The notes: generated by a model not told the origin, from the sequence alone. Counted from the stretch's first letter, positions 44,393 through 58,940 are shown. The stretch is DNA of 64,000 nucleotides from Austropuccinia psidii (GCA_023105745.1 JALGQZ010000011.1:17758975-17822974), one strand, 5' to 3'. Numbers and translations are program-made.

Positions 44393-47300
44393 GTGATTCT
44401 GATATATTCAAAGCCATTGATCTATACAGTACAATAAATTAAATTGGAATTTCATACAGAAGCATGCAATGATAATATTTGCCTTGCAATATTATTTTGT
44501 CTTCCCATCCTTTTGAATCACAAGATTTTTAATTCAATGAGTTAAGTAGTAACATTTCAGAAATGATTTTCTAACAGAATTGATAGTTTAAAATGAAAAT
44601 GAACTCAAATTTCACTTAAACAAAGATACTTAATCTTCTGGATTCAGATTTATACTAATTTAATTAGCTCCTGATATGCAGAAAAGTATCTCTAAGTAAG
44701 ATTAGATTTGCATGTTTCAAAAATTTATCATTGATAATATTGCAAATTTTTATGCTAATAACAGACCTTACTTTCAATATTCAACATGAAAAATGCCTTT
44801 TTTTATCTAACTTGATTTTTTCCAAAAGAAATTGATTTCAGAAGTAATTTCTGTTCTTCATATTGTGTTCCTTCATTCATTAAGTGAAAGAGTTCTTCGA
44901 GAAATAAAGTTGCTTAAAATTATTAATTGAAGAAAATTAATTTTGATTGAATTTCTATTTCTTTTGAAAGATATTTTGATGTAAAAAATTATTAAAGATT
45001 CAATAATTACAAGAATGTGTCCAAAGGTTTGTAACAATATAAGCTTTCTTGATAATCATAATTTTTTACCTTTTGAAAGAAACAAAATACAATCAACCTT
45101 TAAAAGGATAAATTAAGCCTTTTTATAATGATACCTGAGGAATGCTTTCCAAATTTCAATTTTTTTTGTATTTTCAGGAAATAAGCCCTTTCATAAGTTA
45201 CACCTGTAACCTATGACTTGTTAGTTTTTTCTAAAGTAAAACAATATCATTTTTTTAAAACAAAAATGCATCAGCTTATATCTTTAAGCATATATATATA
45301 CTTAAGATTAACATTATTAATAAAAAATTGGAATTAAACTGTAAATGCTTCTCTAAGAAAAGATTTAAAAACACAAATTTTTTTGTTATTTAGTTAAGCC
45401 ATTTAAAAAGAGGTTTGAAATTAGTTTATAAAAAATCATTTTTTTGGGAGAAAAGAAATTTAAATTTTGAGTAATTTTTATTTTTCAATTGCAAATAACA
45501 GTATCACAGATCTTAAGAATAAATGTTGATAAATAATTTAAAACATCCGTATATTGTAACAAAGTAGGTAAGACCATTTTACAGTATTTTTTTGCAATAA
45601 TCTTTTTGAATGTGAGGAAAATAAATAAAACATTTCTCCAATTAAGTAAAAAATTTTCTATGTTCTTATAGTGTGGAGATAATTCTATAGCAATATCCTT
45701 CTTAATAATTGTCTAATCAGCTCTTAAGTAATATTGAATATTTATTTAGAAGTTTTGGCATACATTCAGAATACAAGAGGTTTTTGAAAGAAAGGTTTAT
45801 AAATTGGAAAAGTTAAAATTTTTTATTGAACTGATGCTTTTTAGTGCCAGGAAAGGAATCGAAAAGAATATTTTTAGGCTTTTACTATTAACATAAATTA
45901 TGTTGAAAAATATTTGATAAAAAGCACAACTTGCAATTGATCAGTCTTTTTTTAATATTTCTATTTTCACCTTTTGATATTTTAACAGTCAAAAATATTT
46001 GGATTAAAGTATCTTGTTTGAAATAATTTACCATAATCAGTTCCTCTTACTCACAAAAAACTAAAAAATGTGAATTCTTTATAATTGATCTTTCCTGAAA
46101 TATGACTCTATTTTTATTTAAGTAAATTGAACACAACTTAGGATATATCACTTCCCATTTCAAAAATTGGAAAGATATATTAGAAATTTATTCTGAGAAT
46201 TAGGCTCAAAATAAATTTCTTTTCAAAAACAATTTACCAGTAATAGGCCCCTATTCCTATATCCCTTTCATTTTTTTCAATTGAAAACTACTAGGAAAAA
46301 CTATTTGTGGTTTTTCAGAAATCAGGATTTACCCATTCTCATTCCCTTTCCCCTTGATGGGAATTTCCTGGGATCTCTTATTTCTTCAAAATTATCTCTT
46401 ATGCTATCATATAGCTAATAAAATGCCAAAAGGCTTTAAGAGAAACTGGTTTAGAATAATAAATCTGGAAAGTTATTCTTCTTAATAGAACAAATATTAT
46501 TCTAAAAGACTTCCATAAGCTCTACATACATGGGGAAATCAAAATCAACCCATTCTCTGAATTTTCCTTTCTTTTCAAGGATGAAATGAGAAATATTATC
46601 ATCAAGTTTACCAATCAAAACAGGTGAATAAATTACTATTCCTTCATGAGAATACGAAAATTTAAAACTGGTTTAGTTTGATACCTTTTAATTATTTACA
46701 TGAACAATATTATCTTTTGGAACAAAACTCAAAACAAAGCTTCATAATTCAAAAAATCAGGAAGAAAATATTAAGGAATTTTGGGGCTTAACCTTTGCTT
46801 TGGAGAAGTCCTGGGTTCACTGAAAATTAAATTTATTTGTATTTATATTGTATTATCTCATCATGGTTTTTCCAAACGCAATTATTAATTCCAAATTTTC
46901 TCTAATTGATTTTACAGCATCTTTTTTCATTCCCAATTTTTCAATCATTAAATATTGATTATAACCTTAATATTCAATAATGCCTAGTTGAAATATCCAG
47001 CTTATTAATAATATAACATCTATTGAAAGTCTTTTTTAGAATGTAAATTTGATTTTATATGGATACTCCAAAGAAAAGCTATTATCACCCTCCTAGAAAT
47101 TTTTCTAAAGATCTGAAAAAATGAAAAATACTTCATTTCATAGCTTTATGGTCAATTCTTATTCCTTGTTATCATTTGAAGAATTCCAAAAATAATAGAT
47201 GTAGAATTTCAACCTCGTTTCATGTTCATAATGTATCTAGAAAGGCTATAAAATATCATCATTTGCCTGTATTATTTCAATAATTTAGGAAAAGCCTATG

Positions 47301-47784
47301 AAATGAATGTCCAAAGGTTCTTGTTTGTCAAAATTGAGTAAAGTAATTTTTCCATGTATTTATTTCTGTAAGTATTCAAAATATGATATGAAGGTGCTTA
47401 TATTGAGGAAGACACTTTATATACATTATCCAGTTTTCTGATTGAATTAGAAGATTTTTTTCCTCTAGATTTCATCAGAAAAGGCTCAACACAGCTCTGA
47501 ACTTGCTAAAATTTTCTTTTTTTCAAAAAATGTGAACTTCATAAAAATAGAGGTTGATCTAGAATGTACTTTTATTGTATTTTTCTAAAATTTTATTTTT
47601 GATATTTCTTTTCGGTTCTCTGAAGATGAAAAATAATTTCAGGTATGTCTACTGAAAAAAGAAGAATGATTTTGTTACTATTGGATTTGTATATGCCTCG
47701 GTAATTTAAATGCATATTTGAAGATAATTATATAATTACATAATAGAATGGACCTATCACTTAGCAGAAAGATCTACCTATTTT
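44393..47784. other. AT-rich DNA, no supportable gene
   Basis: High AT content, frequent stops in all frames and no long open stretch. No repeat array, LTR or recognisable domain was found. Confidence 0.5.
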
Positions 47785-48464
47785 TCAAACCACATTGACA
47801 TCCATTGCCAATGTCTTCACTTCACCTATTAAAAATAAATCACCCAGAATATATAGCCAAGCTGGTGGTATACTCAGAAAATATTTATGACTATTATCTT
47901 TTTGAAAATATTTAATATTTCCATTGAAACTCCTTCTCATACAATTTTGTCTCTCATATTTGGAGGGATATTTGCATGCAATAGTGGAGGCCAGAGAGTT
48001 ATATTTTGGGAGGATATTACTCATGTTTGATATTTGATTCAAAAATTTAAACTTTTTATCAATATCCTTTTTCCTCCACCTCACAATGATTCAAGAAAAA
48101 TCAGTTTTCAGCTTATTTTTTTTCCAGCCCTTGTAAGATTTAGGAAAAATATTTCAGAACCTGAATTATTTTACCTTAATCTCTTGAGCTGGAGGATAAA
48201 TTGATATCTTAAAGACCTAAGAGTGGGGAAGATATGAAGGATTATTTACCATCGCCTTCTCAATAGATTCTAGTTGTCCACCCCAATAGTTTTGAAATAT
48301 TTTCTTGAGTGCTTGTGTGTCAAAAAGCTGCAAAAATGAAAACAATCAATTAAAAGCAGTTGTTTTGTACTCAAAATACTCAAAATCAACTCAAATGAAG
48401 TTAGAACAAAACAATGTGATATTGAGCCTAAATATGCTGAGCTGAGAGGCTGCATATTCTCCAT
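47785..48464 (-). other. Two short open minus-strand stretches, unrecognised
   Basis: Frames 48084-47785 (99 codons, MRWRKKDIDKKFKFLNQISN) and 48464-48270 (64 codons) are somewhat longer than the AT-rich surroundings lead one to expect, and both lie on the minus strand. They could be exons of an old gene, but I see no domain and no clear splice sites. Confidence 0.2.
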
Positions 48465-51400
48465 TTACTCACAAATTTCTGTGGAAAAATTATTTTTTAG
48501 GATTTTCTATTTTTATTTAATCTTGGTTTTTATCTGGAATACAGTATAAATATGTACTATGCTGCTACTGTATAAAATGAAAATGAATGGATTATTGCAA
48601 ATTTGCACAGATTATCATTATTTTTATCATTGAATTTTTTTTTTCCCATTTCAGCTACAAGGATGTTTTTTTTGAATTTAGTTTGATTGTGCTTTATTGA
48701 TTAACTTTTTTGTCAAAATCACAGTATGTAGTATGTGTCTATGAAAATGTTGATAAGCTTACTATTAATAAACCGTTCTATGACTGTTCTTATGACATAT
48801 AATAATAAAAATTATTATAAACACAATTAAATAATTAATTAATTACTTATTTCTTTTACTTTTTATACACTAATAACGATTATAACAGTATGAATTAATT
48901 GTCTACAAGAATCAATTACAAGAAGTATTTAATGACAAATCTTCTTTATTAAAATAATAAAATTATTTTAAGTTGTAATTATCTTTTACAAGAATAATTA
49001 TAATTATAATTCCTAAAGAAAAATAATAATAGAGAAAACATTTAAGAATTAATTATAAACCACTCACTAATACTCCAACAAACCTTGAAAGAATATGGTA
49101 GAGCAATTTGATGGATAACTTGTGGATTTGAGGGATCAAAATTTCTTTATAATAATATTAAAATAATATATAGTTGATTTCTATGATTTCACGTCTTTTA
49201 TATTGATTCTGAAAGATTTAAAAAAACTCAAGAAAATATTTTAACTAATACTTGTTTGCAATAATGGTGTGATTGGATAATAAGATGATTTGGAAAAAAC
49301 AGAAAGAGGATGCCTATTTCAAGTCAAATACAGCTCAAAGAGGGATACAATGAAGCAAACTGAAGATCTAGTGAGTGAGAAAACAATAATCCTTTTTGGA
49401 TTAATGATTGCATCATATGTTGTTGTGTAAGATTGTCAAAATTACTTAATTGATGCTTTTACATGACTACCAATGCAAATATGGTGAAGAAAAAAAGGAT
49501 TAACAAGTTTAAATATTCCTTTATTTCAAAATAAAAATTAATTTCTCAAATCTTTCCATGTTATTGTAGATATCATCCCTGGTTGTATTTTCTGTGATTT
49601 TTTGAAGATGCAATATTTCATGTTGAATTATCAAAAATGGACTGTAAGTAAAACCTTGAATTTTACTTATTAAATTGTAATTTTTTGGTTTTTTTACAAA
49701 TCATACTGTTCTCCATTGGTCCTGATGGTTTCAGAAAGGTTCATTAAAACTGTATTTTTTTTGAATTTTTGAAGTTTTTACCTCATCTCTATATGAAATT
49801 GCAAATAACACTATATGGCAGGTTGCTATGAGGTAAATCAATGGATAATAGTCCAAAAAGGGTTTTGATTACTATTTTCAGGTTTCTTCATGGAAAATAA
49901 TTAAGAATCGACATGGTTACAGCAGTATAAGTTGCATTTGACCTCTTTGTCAGATCAAAATAGTAGCTTATTTGCAATTTTCTTATGACTCAATGGGATT
50001 TTAACTTGGTAACTAGATTCCCAAGATGTTTTAGTATACTCATTGGGCCAAGATCAGCCATGCATCCAAGCTTTAGAGCTATCCATGCCTAGGAGGCCTC
50101 AGAAGTTGGGTACCCTGGCTCTCTTTGATGTCTTTTGTCCCCCTTAGCTATTTTCACATCAAAAATAGAATTTCAGGTTTAAAGACTGATATCCACCATG
50201 GGTATATCTATAATTTATGTAAGAATACCATAACATTTAATTCCACAAACATTCAAAACACTATTCTTACCTTATATGTAACATGGGATTTCTCACATTC
50301 CCATTATCTTGGTGTGAAATTCAGAAAAACAAACGTTTTCACAATTCATTTATGTGATATTGAATTATTTTCCATATTACCACCTCTTAGAGTTAATTTA
50401 AGCTTATTCACTCTATGGAGTTACCCCAGGTTAACTTTTGTGTAGATTCAAAATCTGGCCTTAAATATATGGATTTACTTTCTCACAAAAATGTTATTCA
50501 TCTTTTCTGAAATAAAAAATGTTTAATTTTAAATATATGCATGCCTTATAGGTTATGCATAGTTCAGAATTCATTTTAAAGATAGTTGTGGCCTATTTGG
50601 GTATGTCAAATATACCACAAGGCTCACACAGGAGCAGGACCTATGTATATCCTTCTACTGTAAATTTGTTGAAGATTGTTGTGAAATTCACACTACATCC
50701 TTTACAGCACCTATGCTGTAATTTTAAGCAAAGCATGTGAAAAAAAACAAAATTTCCAAATTTATTATGAAAATTTACAACAACAATAACCAAAATTGAA
50801 ATAAAAGCCAAATATATCAAAAGAAAATCACAAAAAATAAAGTACAATAAAAATAATAAAATTGATACCACCAATCAATACAACTGATATAATTGCAAAG
50901 TACCAAGAACTTGAATTTTACAAAGCAAAATTTAATAATTGGTATAATCAAGCTCTTTCCTTATGCATCCTTGGAATGAACAGTTCAAAAAAGGAAGATT
51001 GTGTATGTTTTACCTTTATATATATATATAATCACATGGAAAAAAACAAGGGAAACTGAGGATATATATAAATCCAGTTGATAGTATCACCCAAAATACT
51101 TCTACTTTTACAAGAAATTTTCATATTTAAGAAATCTGAGATATCATTTTCTCAAAAATATGCCATGAGAGAATAATAAGAGTATTGCATGATATGAAAG
51201 TATTGTCTTTTTGGATTGAGGGCTGAAAACAAACTCTGTTTCTAAAGAAAAGGTGGCTACATGCATGAGGCAGATAAATGATTTGCATTTTGGATAGGAT
51301 TGCCAAAAAATATGGATGAATTTTTTGGACATATCAAATTCTCAGTAGAATGAGGATCAAGGAAAATTCATTTGATTTAATGAAATAAGACAGAAGAAAG

Positions 51401-52560
51401 GACCTCAAAGCTTCTTTAATATTCCAGTGGCTTTTAATGCCTTGGAATATTACCAAATATTCAATATCTAGTTCCAGCTTACTTCAAAGTAAAGGCCCAA
51501 GCTCAGAATAAGCTAGGTCCAAGCCTTTTTCTAAATGGAACACCTGCTGTCAGGTGTAGCAACCTTTTTCATGTTGAATAACAAATCCAAATCTGGTATG
51601 GAAATGTAGGATCATAACCTCAATACCTCAGTATTTCTATCTATTATTGTGAAAATGATAGGTCTTATAGTGGCATATGAGTGGAAATGTATCTAGAAAG
51701 TTCCAGTATTGGCCCAGCGTTCCTCTATTTGAGTTTTGTTTTGGGCAAGAGCCCAATTTTTAACAATCTTGTAGGATATTTGGTGACAATGAGCAGGTCC
51801 CCACATCATGCATTTCATTTAACTTGGAGTGAAAGTGTGACTGTCAAAAAACAAAATTGCTGGGATTTCTGTTTCTATTTCAAAAAGGGGTTCTTCCCCT
51901 TGTAGGTTTGTCTTAGAAACCTGTTGTGACTGATGAAGCTCCATGGATCTGAGGCTATGGCTAAGAAAATCAGCTATATAGACATTTGGAGGCAGTGCGC
52001 TAAACGTGCAGTGCTGTCAAATTGGGGGAATTTGAACTAAAAATAGACAGTAGAAACCAGGAATTCAGGTAGTAAACAGCCTTTTTGAAAAGTGGTGACT
52101 TTATCATGATCTGGAAGGATAATGCAACTGGAAAGAAGTTGAGATTTCAGCTCAAAGTCTTCTTTTCAACATGAAAATAGTATTTATACTTGAGTTAATA
52201 TGGTTTCTGAAATAAATATAGCATATTTTTTCTTAGGCTAACGTGTGTGAGATTCTTAGTAACCTCTCAAAAAATTAAATTTCATTTGCACTCAAGAGAC
52301 TGATACAAAAATAATAATTCTTTATGGAGAACATTTTATATAGGCACTAGAGAACCTTTGTCTAATGCTTCAAAGACTATTCCTGCGAAGCCTCAATACA
52401 CTCCTGGGTCCAATCTTATGCATCAATTTTTAATTTAGAAGTTCCCTTAATTTTACTTGTTTCTTCATGAGATAAATCATTTTCAAAGGCTTTGAGGTTC
52501 ATTGGATACACTTTGTAGCGCTAGAAGTGTCCGCGTTTCCTCATTTTGTCATTAGGTTTT
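48465..52560. other. AT-rich DNA, no supportable gene
   Basis: Only short frames without motifs. TA-rich runs occur near 51020. A stretch near 50390-50450 weakly resembles part of the family B LTR but is too diverged to call. Confidence 0.45.
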
Positions 52561-52792
52561 TTCAATAAAATCAATCATTAAATGAGCCAAAAAAACACGC
52601 AATTTGAAATCACATATTCAGAAAATACTGAGCTAACTGAACAAATTCAATGCTGAGCGGACAGAGCACATGAAATGCTGAGCCCATCTCAGCAGCTGTC
52701 TTCATAAGTCGTATCAAACCTTTCTAAGATTTCAAATAAACTTATCATCTTCAATATATCACTTGAAAAATAATTCCCAACTCTATCTTACA

Positions 52793-53494
52793 ATGTTTAA
52801 CCCTCCTGTTGTATCCCCTACTAATGGGGAGAATAATATGTTCAAAAACTTCATTATCATGACCCACATTCCTAGAAAACGTGTTCCTCCTATGGTTTGC
52901 CCTCCTGCAAAGCCCCCACCTACTACTAATCCCCCTCCAACTCCTATTCCTGCTACATCTCCTCTTTCTGAGCGTGATTTTGTTGAACGAAAGGAAAACC
53001 TCCTCAAGAAACGCCTCTATGGCAGGACTCCAACCGATGGTCTTATCATCCCATCTGATGTTGCCAAAGCTTTTCCTTTCCAAACTTGCAGCCAAAGCCA
53101 CACTTTTCGCAAGTTGATTGATGGAAGAATTGTTATTCTTTATCTCCGAAGACCTAAGGACATGCGCCAATTTGAAGTTGGAGAAATCCCTATCAACAAT
53201 ACTCCTATGCAAGCTCCCCCTATTATTACAATCACTCCCCCTACTCCCATTCCTACTGTATCCCCTGTACCCCACGAACCTCTTTTCGAAAACAAGGAAA
53301 AGAGGAAGAGACGTGAAATCGACTCTCTTATCGTTCCTCGTGGATTTCCCAAAGCTAATCCAGTCCAGAATATTGGCCGAAGCCACACTTTCCAAAGATT
53401 GGCAAATGGCAGAATTGCGCGCACTATGCAAAGTGCCAAGGACATCAAAAGAATTGTAATTAAAAAGTTTTCTGTTAAAGCTGAGCCCAGGTGA
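52793..53494 (+). CDS. Proline-rich protein with two internal repeats, unrecognised
   Basis: An intact 233-codon frame from ATG 52793 (MFNPPVVSPTNGENNMFKNF) to TGA 53492-53494, GC-richer than both flanks. Residues about 47-127 and 148-224 are an imperfect duplication. Each has a Pro-rich lead (PPTPIP), a Lys/Arg/Glu-rich segment, a D-LI-P segment, then SHTF at 102 and 197, GRI at 111 and 206, and a KD pair, a constant 95-residue offset. There is no signal peptide or membrane segment; basic overall. The stop lies inside CCAG|GTGAGG, a near-perfect splice donor, so the gene may continue in another exon; the poly(A) signal only 23 nt after the stop argues against this. Not a transposon protein I know. 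It could be a lineage-specific host gene. Confidence 0.62.
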   Translation: MFNPPVVSPTNGENNMFKNFIIMTHIPRKRVPPMVCPPAKPPPTTNPPPTPIPATSPLSERDFVERKENLLKKRLYGRTPTDGLIIPSDVAKAFPFQTCSQSHTFRKLIDGRIVILYLRRPKDMRQFEVGEIPINNTPMQAPPIITITPPTPIPTVSPVPHEPLFENKEKRKRREIDSLIVPRGFPKANPVQNIGRSHTFQRLANGRIARTMQSAKDIKRIVIKKFSVKAEPR

Positions 53495-53516
53495 GGTTAA
53501 AATCGTACTATCACTC

Positions 53517-53522
53517 AATAAA
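53517..53522 (+). terminator. Polyadenylation signal after the two-repeat gene
   Basis: AATAAA followed by a T-rich stretch (AGTTTTTATTGCTTGTTTTT), 23 nt after the stop codon. Confidence 0.5.
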
Positions 53523-56500
53523 AGTTTTTATTGCTTGTTTTTCTGATTAGTTGTTCTTTGATATACTTATCAGGAAAAAGAATTGAATCCCCGTTGAGAA
53601 AGATATGAATATAAATGTATCTTTACCTTTTCATGGTATTGGTAAGCTTGAATTAATTCTCTTAAATATCTATAGATATAAAATATGATGAAAATGAGCT
53701 TACTTAAAATAACAACTACATGCAGTTTCAGGTGAATATGGGAACACACTCCTTAAAGATTCCATAATAGTTCCAAAGCCTGGTTTACATTCTTTTGTAT
53801 GTATGCGATTCAATTTTTCGATGTCTTATTCATAGGACTGAAGCACATATCATATTATCTATTGAACTAGGCCAAAATCTTATTTTCAAACGGATCAAGT
53901 TCCTACCATCTTGAAATTTTATGTTGAGTTTCAAATGTGAGTTTTACTTCCACTTACGCTACATGTCATATATAGAGAGTCTGATATATCTGCTCTTATC
54001 ACTTTCTTCCTAAGTTTACACTCTTTTGGTTTATGAATATGATTCAATCTCTATCTTGCGCTTTTGTATCTCTTGTTTCTATGAAAAAAATGTTTTGATG
54101 TTTATCTTAAAAAGAAAATGAAATACTTTTTATGATTAAAGTTCTTGTTGTGCCACCGAATTCTTTCATTAATATTACCGCTGTTTGGATGACTATCATA
54201 TTATGAAAGTTCATAAATAGCTACAAAATGAAACTGTATTGTGAATATAAAGGTGTAAATATTTCTCACTTTATCCAGACCTCTTAAAGGCTCTTTTAGA
54301 TATTTGAAAGTTTTATTGATAATCTTCCTGATTAAGGCCCCTTCAAAGCTAACTCCTTCCTATGGGAATATTCACTTATGAGAAAGTTCAAGATTTCGAA
54401 ATGGGTTTAAAGTGAAAGGAAATATTCTATCAAAGATTAATATATCCGCAGAAATCCACTCTTTCAATCCTGATCCTGAAATTATTTTATAATTAAGTTT
54501 TACCTTACTTTGGAGAATGTAAAGTGTGATTACAAAAAGTTCTCTAAGCTACTTATCCCTTTTCATGTAAAAATGAAAGCTACCTCCCCTCCTCACTGCG
54601 TCCTTATGGATTAATTTCACTCAAAACTACATATCTCAGAACCCCTCCCAAAGAGACAATAATTAACAAATTTCTTGGAATCATGGTGTATACCAATTGA
54701 ACGCGAATTCGATGAAGCTTTTTTCTCAAAAACTCTCCCATTGCTACGAATCGACGACCATAATAATTTTCACTAAGAAATAAATTATGAGTAAAATACC
54801 CAAACACTACACAGATTGTGTTTTCAGAAAATCTTGGAATACCTCCTTTATCCTTCTATCTATCTTTTTTCAAAGATAAGTGCCACTTGTTCCATTTTAT
54901 AGCTACAACAGTATATGTGTCGGAAAAACAATCGTAAAATATCGTTCCATCCCCCTCTAGAGAATGCCCTAGATGTTACAGTATTTATTGAGCTTATGAA
55001 ACAGATAACACTGTATTATTTAGTGTTTCATTTATGAGATTTAATATTTAATTTTCATCTATAATGTCCTTTGTGTAAGATTTAAAATTCACTAAATTAG
55101 TTGAATGATGTTTTCCTCATCTCAATTGCCACAAAATATGGATAATCTCTGGACCATTATGGTTTTTACCCCAATCAATTCCATTCTTAATGCCTTGAGT
55201 CGAACCTCTATGGGCCATTCGATTGAGATGATCAATAAATATGGGATCCTACCCTGTTTTAATTCAATATTTAAATGTAAAATTGACTTTAATGTGCTTA
55301 AAATATAGTATTTAAACTTATTAGATACACGTTTGAAAAAGGTGAGGAAATATAATGAAGGATTATATTTAGTCCATAAATGACTTAACAATATGAGTTA
55401 ATAGCCTAATATTTTCTCCGATCTTCTTAAAACTTTACCTTGACTTATAAGCACCTAAAATCTTTTATTTAACTCTAAATGTTCATTCCTGTCTCACTCT
55501 TCCCCCTTACATATTTGAGATAATACTTCATATATTTCCCCTCCATCGAAAGCTAATAGATCACTTATTATATCCTTAGCCACAACTTTTTATACTTTAT
55601 TGTGTTTTTCAGGCTGATCGCTTCTGCATAACTCCTGGCTGAGTTACTCCAACTAGGAAATCATGGAACACGTATTTGGGGCTTCCCTTTCCTTCTTAGC
55701 CCTTACATCTACCTACTCTGGAAAAAAAATCCAACATGTGCTTGTTTCTTATAGATAGTGTGACAAGACTTTATTCACCGTTTTTGAAAAAATAGCTTAT
55801 TTAATAATGGGTAAATATGCGCCGGGGTTGAGAAAAAATGCAGAAAAAACTATGCAAAATGGGTTTGAAGATTGGAAAGAATTATCCCCTTAAGGAATGA
55901 TGCTCAATTAGTCGCAAATTCTACGAATAACAAGCAAACCAAAGAAAAGTGAAAATGGGACGTTCAGAAAAGATTTATGTAGGCTTAATAAAAATCACAC
56001 AGTTAAAAACAGAAGTAAAATGTACACTTTTAGCTTATTAGAACTCTCAACTAATTTGATAACACGAATATTTTGTACATAAAACCTAGTTGTTTTCTTA
56101 GGCAGAGAGTTTATCTTCTAAGCTATCCAAATAAACCAACATCTTGAGCTTGGATTAGTAAAATAACACAAGCCATGGGCTGGGCTCCTTTCAATGAAAA
56201 AAAAAAACAAAAAAACCTTTTGTATTTTAAAAGGAAACCAATACAGCATAAAATAGTAGTTTGATCATAACAGCCCTTTTGGCCAATTTTTCTTCAATCA
56301 ATCACTAACTTTCCTACCTGAAAAGAGGTTTTCCCCCCAAAAATCCTTTTTACATCATGTTTTACCCCCAGACAAACTTTAATTTGTAAAAAAAACTTCA
56401 AAAACTGTTTTCATTTATTCTTTTTCTAATTGATTTTAATTTCAATTTCTTTTTCACTTTTTTAGATGATGAATACCCCAAATTACCATTTTTGCTTTTC

Positions 56501-56793
56501 CTCATTCAGCAATCAATATTCCTCATCAAATTTCTTTATAAATTTCCTGCCCAAATGCAACCCAAAAAAAGAGCACATGGAGTTACGCTTTCATACCTGA
56601 TTATGTTAAATAATGAACACATATTACTCTTACAGACCTTATCCTCAATATTTAATTCTACTAATAAACAATTGATTCTTTTTATACCGACTGGATAGGT
56701 TTGAAAAAATATATAACCAATATTGGCAATTATGAACTCAATATACATAAGAACCTTCTTTTCAACCCTCATTGGGCTTGTGAATATCTAATG
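53523..56793. other. AT-rich DNA, no supportable gene
   Basis: Frames up to 89 codons without motifs. An A-rich run lies near 56198-56216. No repeat or mobile element was recognised. Confidence 0.45.
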
Positions 56794-56798
56794 GAAAC
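56794..56798. repeat. Target site duplication of the solo LTR (left)
   Basis: GAAAC directly before the LTR; the same five bases at 58235-58239. Confidence 0.88.
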
Positions 56799-58234
56799 GG
56801 TCAGGCTGAGTCTATGAAAAAGGTGTATAATAGTATTTACAAGCTTGAACTATAACTGTGACATGGTTCAAATAGTTTAAGAAGAGTTTGACTTATAGTA
56901 ATAAAATGTGGTTATGATGATGTAAGCGCTTTACTATTGTATAATAGTGGTGGCAAGCCCTGCTGAAAGCCCTGGGTGCAGTCTTACGAGTTGGGTTACT
57001 ATAATAACAGCTACAATACTTAAGCTTAAATTCTAACCTGGTTATTTTGCAAGATTATAGCTGTTTTTGACAGCTGTACTATGTAGGAATATAAGAGAAG
57101 GATGAGGAAACCTTTTCTTGTGGAGAGAAGGCCTCCTTTAACCTAAAATGAGGCTGAATGGCCCTCTAGACCATCCACATAGAGGAAGTGAAGAGGTTTT
57201 CACTTCAGAGTAATGGCTTGTGGTTTTCATAGTGCCTGTATTCTCTTTATTGGACTCAGATGTGGTTTTGAAACCGCATCTGGGAAGTTTTCACCAATAC
57301 AGGGTGAAAGGTTTCAGCTGGGGACCACCTAGCCCTCTTCTGGTGTGTACAACATGTAGAATGCTGTACAGAACCTGTATGGGACCCCAGTATTGAATGA
57401 ATTATGAGGTATTGAGGTATAAAAAAGCTCTTTCGTCTCTTTTACACCGCATATAATACTTATGGGAGAATATCCCACAGTAAGACTGTATTGGTCTAAT
57501 TGTGGGATTTTGAGCTTAAAACTGCCATAACTTTGTCAGTTTTTCAAGATATCAAGCTAAAAGTTGATTCATTGAGTATCCCTGGATGTGTTCTTCACAA
57601 TGGTACCCTATTTGTTTTGTTAACATCAAATATGGAAAAGTTATGCCATGTACAAGTTTTCTTATACACATTTATGATTTGTCCAAAAACTTTATGGAGC
57701 TTGTTTGCTCCAAAACATTTGTTTCAGATGAGATATGGGGAAATGAATGGCACCATCAGATAGCCCTGATTGTTCTCTTTCCAAAAATACCCCACTTTAG
57801 GTATCTGACACAAAAACTGTAGAAGTTAGATGGGAGGTGAATATTTTAATCACCCTTCTTTGACCTTATTTTGGGCATAACTTCTGTGATTCTGGTGCTA
57901 GCTAAGTTTGGCTAGTACCATTAGATAGCCCTGACTTAGAGCTCCAATTTGAATACCCCTTTGATGGGGTTAAGCCTCTTCCTCTATATTTTAGATGGGA
58001 GGTGAAAATTAAGGTTTATGCTCAGCAACAACTTTGACCAGGAATAATATTGTTATTCATTTTCCTATGATGATCGGACTTGTATATTTCAAAAGAGGTT
58101 TGTTACCTCTTTCCGTTGATATCTTTTGAGCTGATTTGTCTCAGCTCCATGTTTTGGTGGTATATTGGCTATACCATTGATTTATGGTATTTGGCGGTCA
58201 TGCTTTTGCTCTGGTTTTGACTCACAGGCTGACA
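56799..58234 (-). repeat. Solo family A LTR with target site duplication
   Basis: 1436 bp in minus orientation, from GGTCAGGCTGAGTCTATG (left) to CACAGGCTGACA (right), flanked by GAAAC on both sides. There is no internal sequence, so the element was lost by LTR-LTR recombination after insertion. It carries diverged antisense frames (57500-57763, plus). Confidence 0.93.
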
Positions 58235-58239
58235 GAAAC
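58235..58239. repeat. Target site duplication of the solo LTR (right)
   Basis: GAAAC, matching 56794-56798. Confidence 0.88.
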
Positions 58240-58940
58240 CCCATGAAAATATTCTGATTATTGAAAACCTCACCTATAGCTATGTAATGATTTCATAAGC
58301 TCCACATTGGAGCCCTTCATTGAAGAAAAATCATTACCAGAGACCCCTTAAAGCTCATTGGGGGTTTGTACAACCCTATACAAAGGTACACGTAGGTTCA
58401 CAATATATGTGGGAGCTTCAATTTGCAATACCATAGCCCCAGTACTTCAAAGAAATGGCTAAGAGTTCTTTGTTCAAATTTTTAAAAAGGAAATAGGGCA
58501 CTTTCCAAAATGCAACGTTAAAGAAAACACTGTATCTTTGGGATTTACTCAAAAAACTGTGTGTAAAAGTGTTAAATTTTGGATCTCACAAATATTCAAA
58601 ATTCGGTGTCATTTTGATTTTAATATCTTTTGAACTTCCAAATATATGTGGCTTGGAGCCTTTGCATTTAATGCCTTCCAGTTTCTTCCATTGTTGAGGA
58701 GGGAATCCTTTGGCCTACCAAATTTAACATTCAATGAATCTCTTCAATTTGAGCTACTGGTGTTATTAATATCTCAAACATGGACTGAAATACCTGGATT
58801 TGAAATATTTTGACCAACACTGGTTTTCACCAAACCCATACCCTCTGGAGCTGGTTTTATATTTGAAATAAATGAATTCCATATCTGAGAATTCTTTTTA
58901 ATGACTATTATTGGTCATAAAGCTAATCTGGGTGTGTCAT
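58240..58940. other. Unassigned DNA
   Basis: No gene, repeat or element end recognised. Confidence 0.4.

Noticed and set aside
50390..50450. Weak similarity to part of the family B LTR (AATTTAAGCTTATT context)
   Set aside because: Too short and too diverged, and no LTR end nearby.
52751..53518. A 255-codon antisense frame over the two-repeat protein
   Set aside because: It mirrors the sense gene, which has an ATG, internal protein repeats and a poly(A) signal. The antisense frame shows no motif and is a by-product of sense codon use.
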